The notes: generated from the sequence alone by a model not told the origin. A stretch of DNA of 64,000 nucleotides from Datisca glomerata (GCA_003255025.1 QANY01009329.1:384866-448865); one strand, 5' to 3'; shown: positions 1 through 12,409, numbered from the stretch's first letter. Numbers and translations: made by a program.

Positions 1-2182
1 ATATGAGTATTTTGTCACTTTCATTAACGACTACTCAAGATATAGTTATAGTTACCTAATGCATCGAAAGTCTGAAACTTTTGGAAAGTTTAAAGCCTTC
101 AAGGCTGAAGCTGAAAAGCAAATAGATAAATCATTGAAAACTCTTTGATCATATCGAGGTGGTGAATACTTGGATTTAGAAGTCAAGAATTATTTACTGG
201 AGTGTAGAATCCTATCCCAACTCACAACACCTAGAACACCACAGCAAAATGGTGTTGCAGAGAGGAGAAACCGAACCCTATTGAATATGGTTAGATCGAT
301 GTTAAGCTACTCATCATTGTCACTTACATTTTGGGGATATGCACTACACATGCAACTTACATTTTAAATGTAGTGTCCAGCTCATGTTTTAAGACCCAAG
401 ACCAGAAAGTAAGACTCAAGGTATGAGGTATGCATATTTGTTTGCTATTCTCTCCTAAAGACTAGAGGTGAATACTTTTATAGTCACAGTGATCAAAAGG
501 TGTTTGTGTCAACAAATGCAACATTTCTTGAGCATGACTATATGCAGAACTATAAACCGTGTAGCAAAGTAGTTCTCGAGGAATTAACGGCTGATGATAT
601 CAGACCACCTTCAATTTTTACTAATAAACGAAAAACCAGAGAAACCATAGTTCCTGCAAAGGAAAAACCCACTGCAACGTCATAGTGGGAGGGTTGTAAG
701 ACAACCAGTTCGCTATGAACTAGAGGCACATGACCTAGTGTCAAACACTAATAAAGACGACTCATTATCTTATGAAGAAGCAATGGATGATCTTGAAAAT
801 GAGAAATGACAAGATGTCATGAACTAGGAAATGGAATTTATGTATTCCAATTATGAAGTGACATTCTCCCTTATGGCCATGCTAAATCCATTCACATCCT
901 TTTGTCCATAGCCTCTAGTTTTGACTATGACATATGGGAAGTGGACGTGAAGACAACTTTTCTGAATGACTCTCTTGAATAAAGGATCTATATGATGCAA
1001 CTATAAGGATTCATACAAAAGGGGTAAGATCAGAAAGTATGCAAATTTCTTAAATCTATTTATGGATTAAAGCAAGTATCTAGATCTTGGAATCTTACCT
1101 TTGATAAGATTATAGTCATATTGCTTCCATCAAAATGTTGACGAAGCCTGTGTTTATAAAAACATCAAAGATAAGATAGTGGTTTTCTTAGTTCTTTATG
1201 TTGATGACATTCTACTCATTGGAACTGATGTAGAAATTTTGTCAAAGATAAAGAAGTGGTTAGTTGAAAAATTTCAAATGAAAGATTTGGGAGAAGCAAG
1301 CTATGTTCTAGGCATCCAAATCCTAAGGGATAGAAATAAAAAGTTCTTGGCACTTTCTCAGGAATCTTATATTGATAAGGTGCTGGAGACATTCTCTATG
1401 GAGAATTTCAAGAAAGGTCAACTACTGACCATACATGGAGTTGTCCTCTCCAAGGAACAATGTCCTAAGACACCTCAGGAGGAAGATAATATGAGAAAGG
1501 TTCTCTATGCTTCAGTAGTTGGAAGTCTCATATATGTCATGTTATGTACGAGACCGGACATCAATTATACAGTGAGAATTGTCAGTCGTTATCAATCGAG
1601 ACAAGGTTTGTAATATTGGATTGCAGTAAAGAACATTCTCAAGTATCTTAGGAGAAAGTAAAACTATATGCTTGTTATTCAGGTGGAGATCTGAACCCTA
1701 CTGAATATACTGATTCTGATTTTCAATCAGAGAGAGACAGTCAAAAGTCAACATCTGGATCAATATTCACCCTAGGTGGAGGAGCTGTAGTTTGGAGAAG
1801 TATTAAACAATCCATTAATGCGGATTCCACTATGGAAGTCGAATATATAGCAGCTTGTGAAGCTGTGAAAGAGGCGGTATGGCTTAGAAAGTTCTATTCT
1901 GATCTGGAAGTAGTTCTAGATATGGACAAGCCATTGATCCTATACTGTGATAACAGTGAGGAAGTCACAAATTCCAAGGAATCGAGGAGTCACAAGAGGG
2001 GAAAGCATATAAAGAGGAAATATCATCTTGTAAGAGAGATCGTGCATCGAGAGAATGTGACTGTTATGAAGATAGCATCAGAACAGAACCTGGCTGATCC
2101 GTTTACAAAGACACCTCCTACGAAGTCATTGGAGGGTCATGTGCATAACATGATATTAAGAGAGATGTCAAATTTGCTTTAG
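1..2182 (+). pseudogene. Ty1/copia Pol remnant (integrase, RT, RNase H)
   Basis: Broken 3' part of a copia polyprotein; the 5' half lies outside the window. Integrase is read from base 1 (NDYSRYSY, then RGGEY and PQQNGVAERRNRT up to about 367), with an in-frame stop at about 148. The reverse transcriptase is split over several frames; 1179-1613 holds LYVDDILLIGTD and CTRPDINY. RNase H follows, with EVEYIAACEA and the CDNSE, KHIKRKYH and NLADPFTKT motifs at 1832-2182. Many stops and frameshifts mean that no protein can be made. It ends 14 bases before a candidate 3' LTR, the normal copia order. Family assignment is firm; the lineage is not determined. Confidence 0.9.
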
Positions 2183-2196
2183 GGAAAGTGAGAGAT

Positions 2197-4267
2197 TGTT
2201 GGGGGTTATACTCTCAAAGTATGTGTATTGACATTTTAATATGAAATTTAAAGAGGACTACATTTTTTTAATAATTGTTCTTTTAGATTATTTTTGAATA
2301 GTTTATATAAATATCTGAAAATTCTATTTCATTAATGAGACTATGATCTTGTATTAATACGAGAGGCTTAAGATCATAGATGGTGAATAAAATTGTCAGT
2401 AACATATTAAAGTATGAAATCTTTAATGAATGGTTGCTAATACGATTCACTAAATATTATGAATGCGTGTGATTTAGATATGGATCATTGATGTGGATAG
2501 ATATCTTAGTGAAAGTACTTTATATAATAAGAATATATATGACAGGACCAATGTGAACTAATATCTTTATTAACGTGTTGTTTATCATAAAGATTTAATA
2601 CACATCAATTCGATGATCATATTAGATTAGTCTGAATCTTGAGTAGTCATGAACTCATATGCATGTCTACTGGATATTTTGATTCACTCATTAAGGTCTG
2701 TTTGTTAATTAAGCTAGTGACTTTTTTTTTTGAAGATTTAGTGATGTGGATGGCAGGGACATAATCTTACAAGATTTGAAATCTAAGCTTTCTTAACGGA
2801 TCATATATTGGCTCCCTTAAGTATTAATTTTGAAAATTAATCGTTATTGAGCTCAAATTTATAATAAGATTATAAATTAGTCATTCACTAGTGAATTAAT
2901 GGTACTTAATGATCAAGAGGTAATTATAAGAGTAAACAGTAATTTTGATCAGTTCTAATTTACGAACCAATAATTGGAGGACAGAACTATATGAAATGAT
3001 TATGTCACATGAGAATACTCTGTAAATACATTCTATAATCTCTAAGAGTGCAATTTCATATTTATAGTGGAGTAATAATAGAATTAATAAATAAGATTAT
3101 TTAATTTAAAAGTTTAAATAATAATCTTATTTATTGGAGCTTAGGATTATAGGTCTATGGCAAGTCACCTCTATACTATGTTGTCTAGAGTGTGAGTATT
3201 TCAAGACATGAGAAAAGTATTGACTTACAAAAGAAATTTTTATTCCGGAGCAAGTACATAATTATGAGATTATTATGTGTTAAGTAAGAATTGATTAATT
3301 AAATTATTTATATATTTAAATATAATTCTCAAAAATTATAAATATATAAATAATTATCATTTTTTTAATTTTTGATATGTGAAACAAAATATCTAATTTG
3401 TGAAATTAGATAATTAAATTATTATTAGTAATAATTTAAATCAACTAAATATGTTATTTGTGAAATAATAGATAAGTTAGTTGATATGGATAGTCAGATA
3501 TGTTAATTTTAAATTAACTGATATCTAAATAATTATCTTATTAAAGTAAATATTTAATTCGCAGTAATTGTCATGTGTCAATCACTAGTAGGGTATTACA
3601 AATTGACATGGATTACTGTGATGTCACGTGGCACTACAGTTGTGAGTGTGCAACACTGTAGTGCCACATGCCACTACAGTGGTGCCGGAGGCACTATGCT
3701 AGCTCATGACACACTGTAGTTCCATGTGACACTGCAGTTGTGCACAATTACAGTGAGTCCCACTGTAATTGATAATTGTATAATTAAATACTATTTCAGT
3801 TTATCCTTAAAAATCTGATACGCCATTATCTAGAATATATACAAATATTATTCTAATGACCTTAGTTGTTGAAAGAAGATGAGAGAATCAGTTGATCAGA
3901 TCATCAGTTCGTCAATCAAGAGTTGAACTGAGAACACGATTGGTGTCAAATAGATTTTCTTCTTTGATTAAACGTTAATCAATCTCTAAAAGAATAATCA
4001 TCACGTTCTTTTAAAAAATCATCTCACTAAAGTTTTTTTCAGTAAATCTCTAGATCTCATGTGTTATGAACATCTAGAAATAGAAAAAGTGTCTTATAAT
4101 ACTCTACGTGCCCACACGCGTCTTAGTGCGTTGAGAATTGACTTGGAAGATCTTTGTGTGGATCTCTGAGTATACTGGTCGTTAGAATGATTTTGTAAGA
4201 ACAAAGGATCGATTGATTTTTGTAAAGACATTTGATATAGATTACAAGAGGTATATGATTCCTAACA
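2197..4267 (+). repeat. 3' LTR of the first copia element (about 2.07 kb)
   Basis: Starts TGTTGGGGGTTATA right after the purine-rich run AGGGAAAGTGAGAGA that follows the RNase H reading frame, and ends GATTCCTAACA, so it has TG...CA ends. The length suits a long-LTR copia lineage. The 5' LTR is outside the window, so identity between LTRs and the target duplication cannot be checked; the right border is inferred from the CA end alone. The last 700 bases hold several hairpins, listed separately. Confidence 0.65.
3610..3771. repeat. Hairpin cluster in the copia LTR
   Basis: Repeated variants of the word CACTACAGT and its complement. A 13-bp perfect stem pairs 3628-3640 with 3655-3667 (GTGGCACTACAGT). 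An 11-bp perfect stem pairs 3745-3755 with 3761-3771 around the loop AGTCC. Further half-sites lie between them. Confidence 0.75.
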
Positions 4268-4511
4268 TTGTATGTTGTAGATTTAACTTATAAATATATA
4301 ATTGATCCTGACCGATTGAAAATGAGTTTTCAATAAAAAAAAATTATTTGGTTATCATGGTATCGCGCAAGTTTTGTTTTACTAAAAGATTCAATTTTTA
4401 TCAAAAGTTTAATTTTTTAAAAGGCCAAGCGTCTTCACGCTTCCTCCGCACACGTGCCACGATGAGAAACAACACATAGGGTGATGTCTCGACATGAACA
4501 TACGCGAAGAT
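4268..4511 (+). other. Retroelement leader-like stretch interrupted by CACTA element 1
   Basis: No gene. ATGGTATCGCGCAAG near 4358 resembles a decayed initiator-Met tRNA primer-binding site (TGGTATCAGAGC) with several mismatches. Together with the gag-like reading frame beyond the CACTA element (after 9565), it may be the start of a separate retroelement into which the CACTA jumped. Weak evidence. Confidence 0.3.
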
Positions 4512-5130
4512 CACTACAAGAAAAATTGTCTTTAGCGATGATAATTTAAAAATTTAAAAATTTGTCGATAAATATCTTTAGAGACAAAAAAATTTTGTCA
4601 ACAGGCCGTCACCATATCCCCTCGCTATATGTATTTGGCGAAAAAAATCATTGTTTCGTTGCTATATATATATATGTTGCGCTATAGCAATGACTCCATT
4701 TATGTCGCTTTAAGTGATGTATAGCGACAAATCATATTCGTCGCAAAATGTGGTGTATGGTGACGCACCATCTTCTGCCATTAGAAGTCATATATGGTAA
4801 CGAATCCATTTTTGTCGTTATACATGATGTACAACGACAAACCATATCCATTGTTGTATATGACAAAGAATCATCTTCCGTCGCTGGAAATCATATATGA
4901 CAACAAATCATATTTTCTCGGCATACATTATATATGGTAACCATTTATCTTTCATCACTATACAATATCTTTAGTGGCGATTAAAATCACTCACTACGTA
5001 CAACATTTAACGGCATTTCAATTTGATCAAGATATCCTTAGTTTTGCGATGAATTTTTTCCCGCCACTAGATATAACAACTAATGATAAAAGTTTTTTAG
5101 TCGCTATATCCATCAACAATGACTAAAAAA
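4512..5130. repeat. Left subterminal repeats of CACTA 1
   Basis: Direct and inverted copies of words such as TAGCGACAAAT, GTCGCTATA and ATATATGGTAACGAAT every 20-50 bases, in both orientations. They correspond to the repeats at the right end. Confidence 0.75.
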
Positions 5131-5355
5131 ACAAATTTATCACAAATTAAAAAACTAAATTAAATAATTAAATAAATTAAAATAATGCTGAATGTCTTGT
5201 AGTTAATGGTTCAAACAAACAAACAAAATTATAACTTAATAGTTCTAGGTCGTAATATCAAACAAAATAACACGACTAAATTGATATCTTTAGAAAACTA
5301 ACTAAAGTGTCTACCAATTAATTCCTCAAGCTGACCTAGGCATTGATCTTGATCA

Positions 5356-5595
5356 TTAATTGTTATGTTGTTTGGTGATGATCTCGTGCAATTCTTTATT
5401 CTCAGCAATAGTTGCAGCTTGTGAAGATGAATAACGTGACCCATATCCTAGACCTCGTATTATGTCGCCCGAGAACTTTCTTACAAATCTATGCATCAAT
5501 AAGTGGTTCTGACCCCTCCTCCATCGGTTAAGATTGTATTTCAAAAAGCGCAGCTTCTTACGATTAGCCGTGTTTGCTTCAGATATACAATGCAT
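5356..5595 (-). pseudogene. Possible TNPA-like transposase fragment in CACTA 1
   Basis: A 79-codon open frame inside the element. It contains ANTANRKKLRF followed by IRGLGYGSRYSSSQAA and KELHEIITKQ. The NRxKL word and the glycine-rich RGLG stretch resemble the C-terminal part of plant TNPA-type (Transposase_24) proteins. This is from memory of the family and was not aligned. It is far shorter than a full TNPA protein of several hundred residues and has no recognisable flanking exons, so at best it is a last exon or a relic. Confidence 0.35.
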
Positions 5596-5684
5596 TTAAG
5601 TTATTAGACTAGTACTTTAAAAATAAATTTATAAGCTATGGAAAAAAATATTGCTTTAGATGTTACTTTTACCTTAAAGTCACA

Positions 5685-5966
5685 TAAGCATTCAGTGTAA
5701 ACTCACATTTTTAATCTAATCACATACTCATTCAGTGTAAAATCACATTTCTGATCTAAAAAATTTCAACCCTACTTACTTTCACCATCACTTAGGTAAC
5801 TTAAAATTCTACCATAAAAACTAAAATGTGAAATAACTAGAGCAATTAAAAGTCAAACTCAGTAAGTAAATAGCAAGCAGGTTTTCCATTTTTCTACAGA
5901 GCAATTATATCCCAGTTTCTACAGAGCAATTATATCCATGATAATGCAGAACAATTATATCCAAGT
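5685..5966 (+). repeat. Two short imperfect tandem duplications
   Basis: A unit containing CATTCAGTGTAAA.TCACAT occurs twice at 5690-5757, and ACAGAGCAATTATATCC occurs three times with changes at 5895-5962. Non-coding interior of CACTA 1. Confidence 0.6.
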
Positions 5967-6205
5967 TTTGTACGATTAATCAATATGTATTCACAACGTG
6001 CATCTCTTTTCCAATGATCTCTTGTAAAGGAAATGAAATTGAACGAACAAACACATTATTTAACCGAGATAGGAAGAGGCATAAAGAGATAATGAGTTAG
6101 GGCAAAGATTATATATATACAGAGAAAGAGCTAATTCAACCTGTCACGCCACACCCGCCACGTGATTAACCTTCCGTCAAGGGGGCCACCGCCAGGACCA
6201 CTGTC

Positions 6206-6542
6206 TCGGACGGAGAGAGATAGAGAGAGAGAGAGAGGAGCTAGGGGTGTATAATGGCAGAGAACTGATCAAGAAATACTAAAGAAATGGTTATTTAAAA
6301 TTATATACTATTTTCATTTTTGGTTAAGAAATATATATTCATTTTTTAAAATCAGAATTTTATATCTTGAGAGACACATAATTCAATTAAATATTAATAA
6401 TCCCACCAATTTTTCTTATATTCAATGCACAATCAAATCAATCAAATCAATCTCTTCATCTCTTCATCTTCTTCATCTTCTTCATCTTCTTCTTCTTCTC
6501 TTTTACTCAACGAAACTCATAATTATTCTTCTTCATCTTCTA

Positions 6543-6587
<45 letters not shown>

Positions 6588-6710
6588 TGAACCATATGAT
6601 TCTTCAGTGAGAAAATGACCCATTCTTCTTCTTCTTTTTCTGCGAGACTATTTTGCTTCTTTAGCAAGATCCATCCATTTTCTTCTTCTTCTTCTTCTTC
6701 AATGAGACGC
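6206..6710 (+). repeat. Microsatellite cluster: GA, CTT/TTC and TTA
   Basis: GAGA tract at about 6212-6239, TTC/CTT tracts at about 6455-6500, 6520-6540 and 6625-6705, and a TTA tract at about 6543-6583. A 61-codon frame at 6425-6610 (Ser and Tyr runs) is only the translation of these repeats. Confidence 0.85.
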
Positions 6711-6780
6711 ACTCGGAATCTCATTCTCCTATTTTTTGAAACTTCAAGTAATATTTTTTATTATTAGAAGTCAAAACAAG

Positions 6781-7534
6781 TAACTACTTGAAAGGTTCAT
6801 ATAGTTGTATCTGACTACTGAACCCTTCAAGTAGTGATTTTAATTCTGAAAGTCAAAATAAGTAACTACTTGAAGAGTTCAAGTAGTTGTATCTGACTAC
6901 TTGAACCCTTCAAGTAGTGATTTTGATTCTGAAAGTCAAAACAAGTAACTACTTGAAGAGTTCAAGTAGTTATATCTGACTACTTGAACCTTTCAAGTAA
7001 TTTTTTTTATCTCCTAAATCAAAATCATTACTCGAAGGGTTTAAGTAGTTAGATACAACTACTTGAACCCACATGATCCCTGGATAAATCACTGCATGAG
7101 ATAAAAAATATTTACTTGAAGGGTTCAAGTAGAAAAAAACTACTTGAACCCTTCAAATAGTCATTTTATTTTATGTAGTGATTTATACAGAGAACATATG
7201 ACTACTTGAAAGGTTTAAATAGTCAAAAAACACTACTTGAACTAATCAAATAGTCAAATGATTTGTTGTCGTTGATTTTATATAGAGGCATGTAACTACG
7301 TAAAGGGTTTAAGTAGTATTTTATGACTAGTTGAACCCTTCAAGTAGTTATTTTGTTTCATGCAAAGATTTATACAGAGAGCATGTGACTACTTGAAAAG
7401 TTCAAGTAGTAAAAAAATATTACTTGAATTTTTCAAGTAGTCATTTTATTTTATACAATGATTTATATAGAGAACATGTGACTACTTGAAAGGCACAGGT
7501 AGTAAAAAAATATTACTTGAACCTTTCAAGTAAT
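6781..7534. repeat. Array of about 18 palindromes (ACTACTTGAA...TTCAAGTAGT)
   Basis: Each unit is a 22-25 bp near-perfect palindrome with arms ACTACTTGAA and TTCAAGTAGT. The centres alternate between AGGGT- or AGAGT-like and ACCCT-like, so neighbouring units are also complements of each other. Units come in pairs 8-15 bp apart; pairs are separated by diverged spacers such as ATTTTATTTTATGTAGTG. Inside CACTA 1 and different from its subterminal repeats. Confidence 0.85.
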
Positions 7535-8219
7535 GATTTTTATCCAATGTTAGTGAGCAATCTAGATATAAAAAATTGACATCATCCATACGGTAATCAA
7601 TCTTGAACCCATCCTCGGTTTATAATTACTTCAATTTCAATCAAAAAACATATTTAATCAATAAACTTATAATCCAAACAAGTATAAGCTAATTCACAAA
7701 ATCCAAAAGAAAAAAAAAGTTTTCTCAAGTCTCAAGTTTTCACCAGGCACTGACACTTTGAGCCATCAAGTACTCATTCTAATATTTTGATCGGATCCAA
7801 TAGATCTGAGCTGGAAAGAGAGTTGAAATTTTTTTTATGTTAATTGTGGTGGACCAGAGATGTAAAAGTCTAGATTTTGAGAAAGGGGTATAAAAACCCT
7901 TAATCAAAATGAAAATAGTACAGATTTATAAATAACGTAAAAGAAGACCTTTCTAATGCCACGAGTGAGATTGTAACGACATTGTTTTCATTCAATCTAA
8001 GTGAATTGTATGATGTCATTTTATCTAGTCACTACTTCACTTACATGAAATTCAATCAAACGGCTTCGATTTATCTGGGGTGAAAAGTCGAGCAACCTTG
8101 ACATTTTACTTCGTTTTATCTGCAGTTACACTTATTTTGTTTTATTCATAACTTTTAGTATATAATACGGGTTCACACACCTTGCTATTTAGTATTTTAA
8201 TATTTTATCATTATATCAA

Positions 8220-9565
8220 AGTTAGCCATTAACCATATATAACCATATTTAGCCACGAAACACAATTTTGTCATCACAAATACATATTTAATGACGAATT
8301 GTAATTTGGTTGCTATATAATTGCACTTACATTGTTATGTATATAAATATGATGATGGAATTACAATATATGGTCAAGATTTAGCGACTAAGTATAATTC
8401 CATTGCCACTTATGCATGTTTAGCAAAAAATTATAATTTTGTCGTTATATCTTGATCATATATAGTGATGACACATAATTCTATCACCACAGATACATAT
8501 TTTGTGATGAATTTGTAACTTCATCGCTATATGTTGAACATATATTGTGACGAATTATAATTTTATCGCTACAGATGCATGTTTAGCGACGAATTATAAT
8601 TTTATCGCTACAGATGCATGTTTAGCGACGAATTATAATTTTGTCGTTATATCTTTGATCATATATAGTGATGACAAATAATTCTATCACCACAAATACA
8701 TATTTTGCGATGAATTTGTAATTTCATCACTATATGTTGCACATATATTGTGACGCATTATAATTTTATCGCTATAGATGCATGTTTAGCGACGAATTAT
8801 AATTTTGTCGTTATATCTTGATCATATATAGTGATGACACATAATTCTATCATCACAAAGACATATTTTGCGATGAATTTGTAATTTCATCGCTATATGT
8901 TGAACATATATTGTGACGATTTATAATTTTATCGCTACAGATACATCTTTAGGCCTAGATTATTATTTCTTCAATATATCTTGACAATATAGGGACGAAA
9001 CAAAATTTTGTCACCACATGGACATATGTAGCGACCGATTATATCCTCATCACTATCCTTGATCATATATACTGAAGCATTATTATTTCATCATCGCAGA
9101 TGCATATATAGTTACAAAATCATAGTTTCATCATTATATCTTGACCATATATAATGACGAATAATAATTTCATCACCGCAGATACTTATACAGTTATGAG
9201 TTATATGTTATATCTTGACCATATATAGTGATAAATAATAATTTTGTCACCACAAATGTGTATATAGTTACGAATTATAGTTTTGTCACTATATCTTGAC
9301 CATATATTGTGATAAACAATAATTTTGTCGCTACATATGCATATATGGAGATGAATCATAGTTTGGCGGCAAGATTATGATCCTATTTAGTGACGAATTT
9401 AGAATCTGTCACTACGTCTGAACCCATAGCTATGAAATTTAGGTTTGTCACTAAATAAGGGGTTTTAGCGATGAAATTATTGTTCCTCGACAAAAGGTAT
9501 ATATAGCGACAAATTGTAGTTGGTTGCTAATAGAATGATCGTGAAAGACCAATTTTCTTGTAGTG
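8220..9565. repeat. Right subterminal repeats of CACTA 1
   Basis: Long array of TTTAGCGACGAATTATAA, TTTTGTCGTTATATC and GACCATATATAGTGA words in both orientations, about 1.3 kb. It includes a recent tandem copy of about 42 bp near 8565-8645. The array is longer than the one at the left end. Confidence 0.8.
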
Positions 9566-9960
9566 GATGCATCGTCAACAAAGGTTACAATCTCACGACA
9601 TCTCAGTGATCATTTTGATTTATGGTGAACTTGATCAATGAGGCAATATAGATTGCCAAAAACTATGGCAGTTAAAGTGACTTTCCATGATGTTGCCAAT
9701 CTAGTTTCCATAACAAACAAGCGACTATTCATCATATCGAAGAGAAGCTTTTGGACATTGAAATAAACATAAGTTCTATTTTAGCTAAGAAGCAACGAAA
9801 TGACACAAATACATACAACAAGGAAGTTTGACAGTATGATCATGGTTCAGAACGGGAGGTGACATTACCTTAAAGTAGGTATCGTGATAGCCGCAGTGCA
9901 ATAAAGCCAGTTGGTTCCACCTTATTGTTCCCAAAGTATGGGCATATTTGAAACTTACAC
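9566..9960 (+). pseudogene. Gag-like retroelement fragment
   Basis: Read from about 9712 in one frame, this gives a helical stretch (HHIEEKLLDIEINISSILA) and then SRYRDSRSAIKPVGSTL and LFPKYG, with stops between. A coiled-coil stretch followed by a basic and Pro/Phe segment recalls the N-terminal part of plant gypsy Gag proteins. It may continue from the leader-like sequence left of CACTA 1. The resemblance is by eye only and no catalytic domain is present. Confidence 0.35.
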
Positions 9961-11070
9961 TGCTTCTCTCATTTCTTAGTTAAAGTAGTAGTGTTTTGAA
10001 GAAATGAAAAAGATGTGGTATGCCTACACCACCCGGACCCTACTGATTCCTAATGATAATGCGAGATTTGAGGAGGTCACCGCACGCGTTTTGTAACAGT
10101 AATGTTGAATCTACACCTATGTATTTTGCACTCCTACTTTCATACTCCGACAATGAAGTAGGGTCTAAGAAAATAAAATCCTCGAAGGATTTCTCCGCAC
10201 CACAAATTGAACAAGTGCCCAGTGTAGGTGCCACAATTTGGCGTCAACATTAGCTCCTTATGACGATTTCAATTAGTTGTACCCCGATCGCATGCCATCA
10301 TGACATGCTGCCGCCACATGTATCTATACACTAAGTGGTCACAAAATTTTCCTTCTTGGTTCAAATGGTCTCATTATTGCAACATATTATACTTCCAACA
10401 TAATGAGCACAGTCACACACTCTATGTCATACATTCATATTACATCCTTAAATTATAAAATCATAATATTCCTACTTGAATCGAGAAGTTTTACGATTAC
10501 AAACATAATAAAATCGTGCTCGCTCAAAAAATGCAAACAAGAATTTAAAGAAGTAATACCTACGATCACAACGGTACCTTTCAAGATTTGAGGAGACTTA
10601 ATGAAGTAAGCTCCTTGGCACGTATAAAGAAGATGTACAAGTTCAATTGCAAAGCATTGAACTTGCATAAGGGGTAATGTACATGGGTGTATCCCCCATC
10701 ACTCACATGGTTGATCGTTATGACTTTGACTCGTTACGGTGGCACATGTCACTCCTACGAACTACTGCCAGCTATAAAATTTGACTTTTTAACATGATTG
10801 CTCGTTCCCCGTCAACGAGTGACTGGCAAAAATGTATCTTGTACTATTTATCCTTTCTATGTATTCGTTCATATTCTTGTAACCACTAAATCAAGTGACA
10901 AAGACTTAAGTGAGTCGCTTGCCTGCGAACATTTCTGGGGGTTGTTGCCTGGTAGGATTTGGATAAAGTTATGTCGTATTGTAAAGGACATCCCTTTACT
11001 AGTATGCCATCTTTGAGGGTTGTGGATGTGTCATCTTCCCATTGTGAGAATAAAATATATATCCAATTTC
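9961..11070. other. Unassigned sequence with small open frames
   Basis: Frames of 62-72 codons occur at 10040-10234 (minus), 10453-10668 (minus) and 10798-11016 (plus). None has a family motif I recognise. The 10040 frame contains CSICGAEKSF, a single CxxC, which is too little for a zinc-domain call. Probably retroelement remnants. Confidence 0.4.
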
Positions 11071-11114
11071 AAACTAAATATTATATGTTTGAATATTGCA
11101 TATAATATCTAACA
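11071..11114 (+). repeat. Candidate 5' LTR tail of copia remnant 2
   Basis: The roughly 44 bases ending GCATATAATATCTAACA are nearly the same as those ending GTATATAATATCTAACA at 15918. The two copies bracket the copia coding remnant, as the ends of two LTRs would. Sequence further upstream does not match, so only the tail survives if this is an LTR. Confidence 0.5.
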
Positions 11115-11730
11115 ACTTAAAATAGATTTTTTATGTAAAAGACAAAAACCGATTCTGAAAAATTGCGTTTATGGAAAAATTTTGAAATCTGGAATTTTTG
11201 TGATAAATTTTCAGTTCTTGACAAATTTAGAAAAAGAAAAAAAAAATCATTCATGAGAAATTTTCACGTCTCGACAAATTCTGAATAATTTTGAGTATAA
11301 TGTTGGCCTGAATTTTGAAGTGAACTAATTTTTTTTTGGGCTGAACCAAATTATTGGGCTTATATGTGTAAGGAAAACTTGTATTACTGATTTGGACTTT
11401 GAGTTGGGCTTGTGAAAATTATAGTTTTAACATATTAGTTTCTTTTAACTATTTTTCTGCATATGGATATAAATCGTTTTTCTAATTTTTTGGTCAAATA
11501 TTTATATTTTAGCCCTTCTACTTTAAAATATTTTACCTTTTAATCTCTAAATTTATGCATATTCATAATTCAACTCCACAATTTTTATTAATTATAATTT
11601 GACCCATACATGTTTGAATATTAAAAATTAACCCCTTAATATTCTGGATAATTATAATTCTTATCTTACATTTATGCATATTGTGTTTTTACTCTTAATT
11701 TTTAAAATTATATAATTACCTAGGTTCTGA
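11115..11730. other. AT-rich leader of copia remnant 2
   Basis: No gene or clear primer-binding site. Low-complexity AT-rich sequence between the candidate LTR tail and the first Gag-like codons. Confidence 0.4.
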
Positions 11731-12408
11731 GAAAATAGCTATAATGCACCTACGGCTAAGGCAAATGTTATGGAACATAACCAAAGTTCCAAGAAGAATA
11801 AATTTGTTAAAACGTACAGGTTGGGGTTTAAAGGCAGAGTTGCCAATAAGTAGAAACTCATGGGAAAATGCTTCAACTATAGTAAGGTGGGTGACAAATG
11901 TTGGTACTGCAAACTATCGAAGAAGAAGAAAAATGAGGCTAACATGGTAGTTAACATCTCCAGGGATGTTGTTGAGATAAGCCTATCCGAAGGAATGGTG
12001 GATTGACACTGGTACTACTAAGCACATTTGCTCAAACAATGGACTGTTCACTTCATTCAAACCCATGATAATGAGAAAAAATTGTTCATGGGGAACTCGA
12101 CTACATCTGAGATCAAGGGTCAAGGCAAAGTGATCCTAAAGATGACCTATGGAAAGGAACTAACTCTAAACAACGTTTTGTACGTTCCAAAGATACAAAA
12201 GAATCTGTTATCTGAATTTCCGCACAACAAACACGATTTCCATATGATGTATGAGTATGACAAGGTTGTTATCTCCAAGAGTGGAATGTATGTGAGAAGG
12301 GGATATGCAACTGATGGGCTTCTTAAGCTCAATGTAATGACTATTAAGCCAATTATTAATGAGAATTATAATTTCTTGAGTATTCTAATTTGTGACATGG
12401 GAGACTAA
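11731..12408 (+). pseudogene. Copia Gag C-terminus and protease remnant
   Basis: Three frames together show a basic Gag tail (NQSSKKNKFVKTY), a cysteine-containing stretch where a zinc knuckle would be (CFNYSKVGDKCWYC, lacking proper CCHC spacing) and then the post-protease region: EIKGQGKVIL, LNNVLYVPKIQKNLLS and GMYVRRGYATDGLLKLNV (12028-12408). The protease catalytic aspartate region (about 12000) is disrupted. Order and motifs are those of plant copia elements. Stops and frameshifts exclude function. Confidence 0.75.
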
Positions 12409-12409
12409 G

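Larger units (their letters stand above)
4512..9565. mobile_element. CACTA (En/Spm) transposon 1, complete ends, non-autonomous
   Basis: The left end CACTACAAGAAAAATTG is matched by CAATTTTCTTGTAGTG at the right end, giving an inverted terminal repeat of about 15 bp. The flanks are GAT at 4509-4511 and GAT at 9566-9568, the 3-bp target duplication expected for CACTA elements. Both ends carry many short repeats (TAGCGACGAAT and its complement), which in En/Spm elements bind the TNPA protein. Length is 5054 bp. No TNPD transposase frame is visible inside, so movement would need a helper. The interior holds simple repeats and a palindrome array. Confidence 0.9.

Noticed and set aside
6425..6610. 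61-codon frame with Ser and Tyr runs
   Set aside because: It is the translation of CTT and TTA microsatellites.
6781..7534. The palindrome array looks at first like a CRISPR array
   Set aside because: The units are palindromic, vary in sequence, alternate in polarity and have spacers of very different length; the surroundings are a plant transposon with no cas genes.
10040..10234. Possible small zinc-ribbon protein (CSICGAEKSF)
   Set aside because: Only one CxxC pair, no known family match, and it is overlapped by an equally long frame on the other strand.
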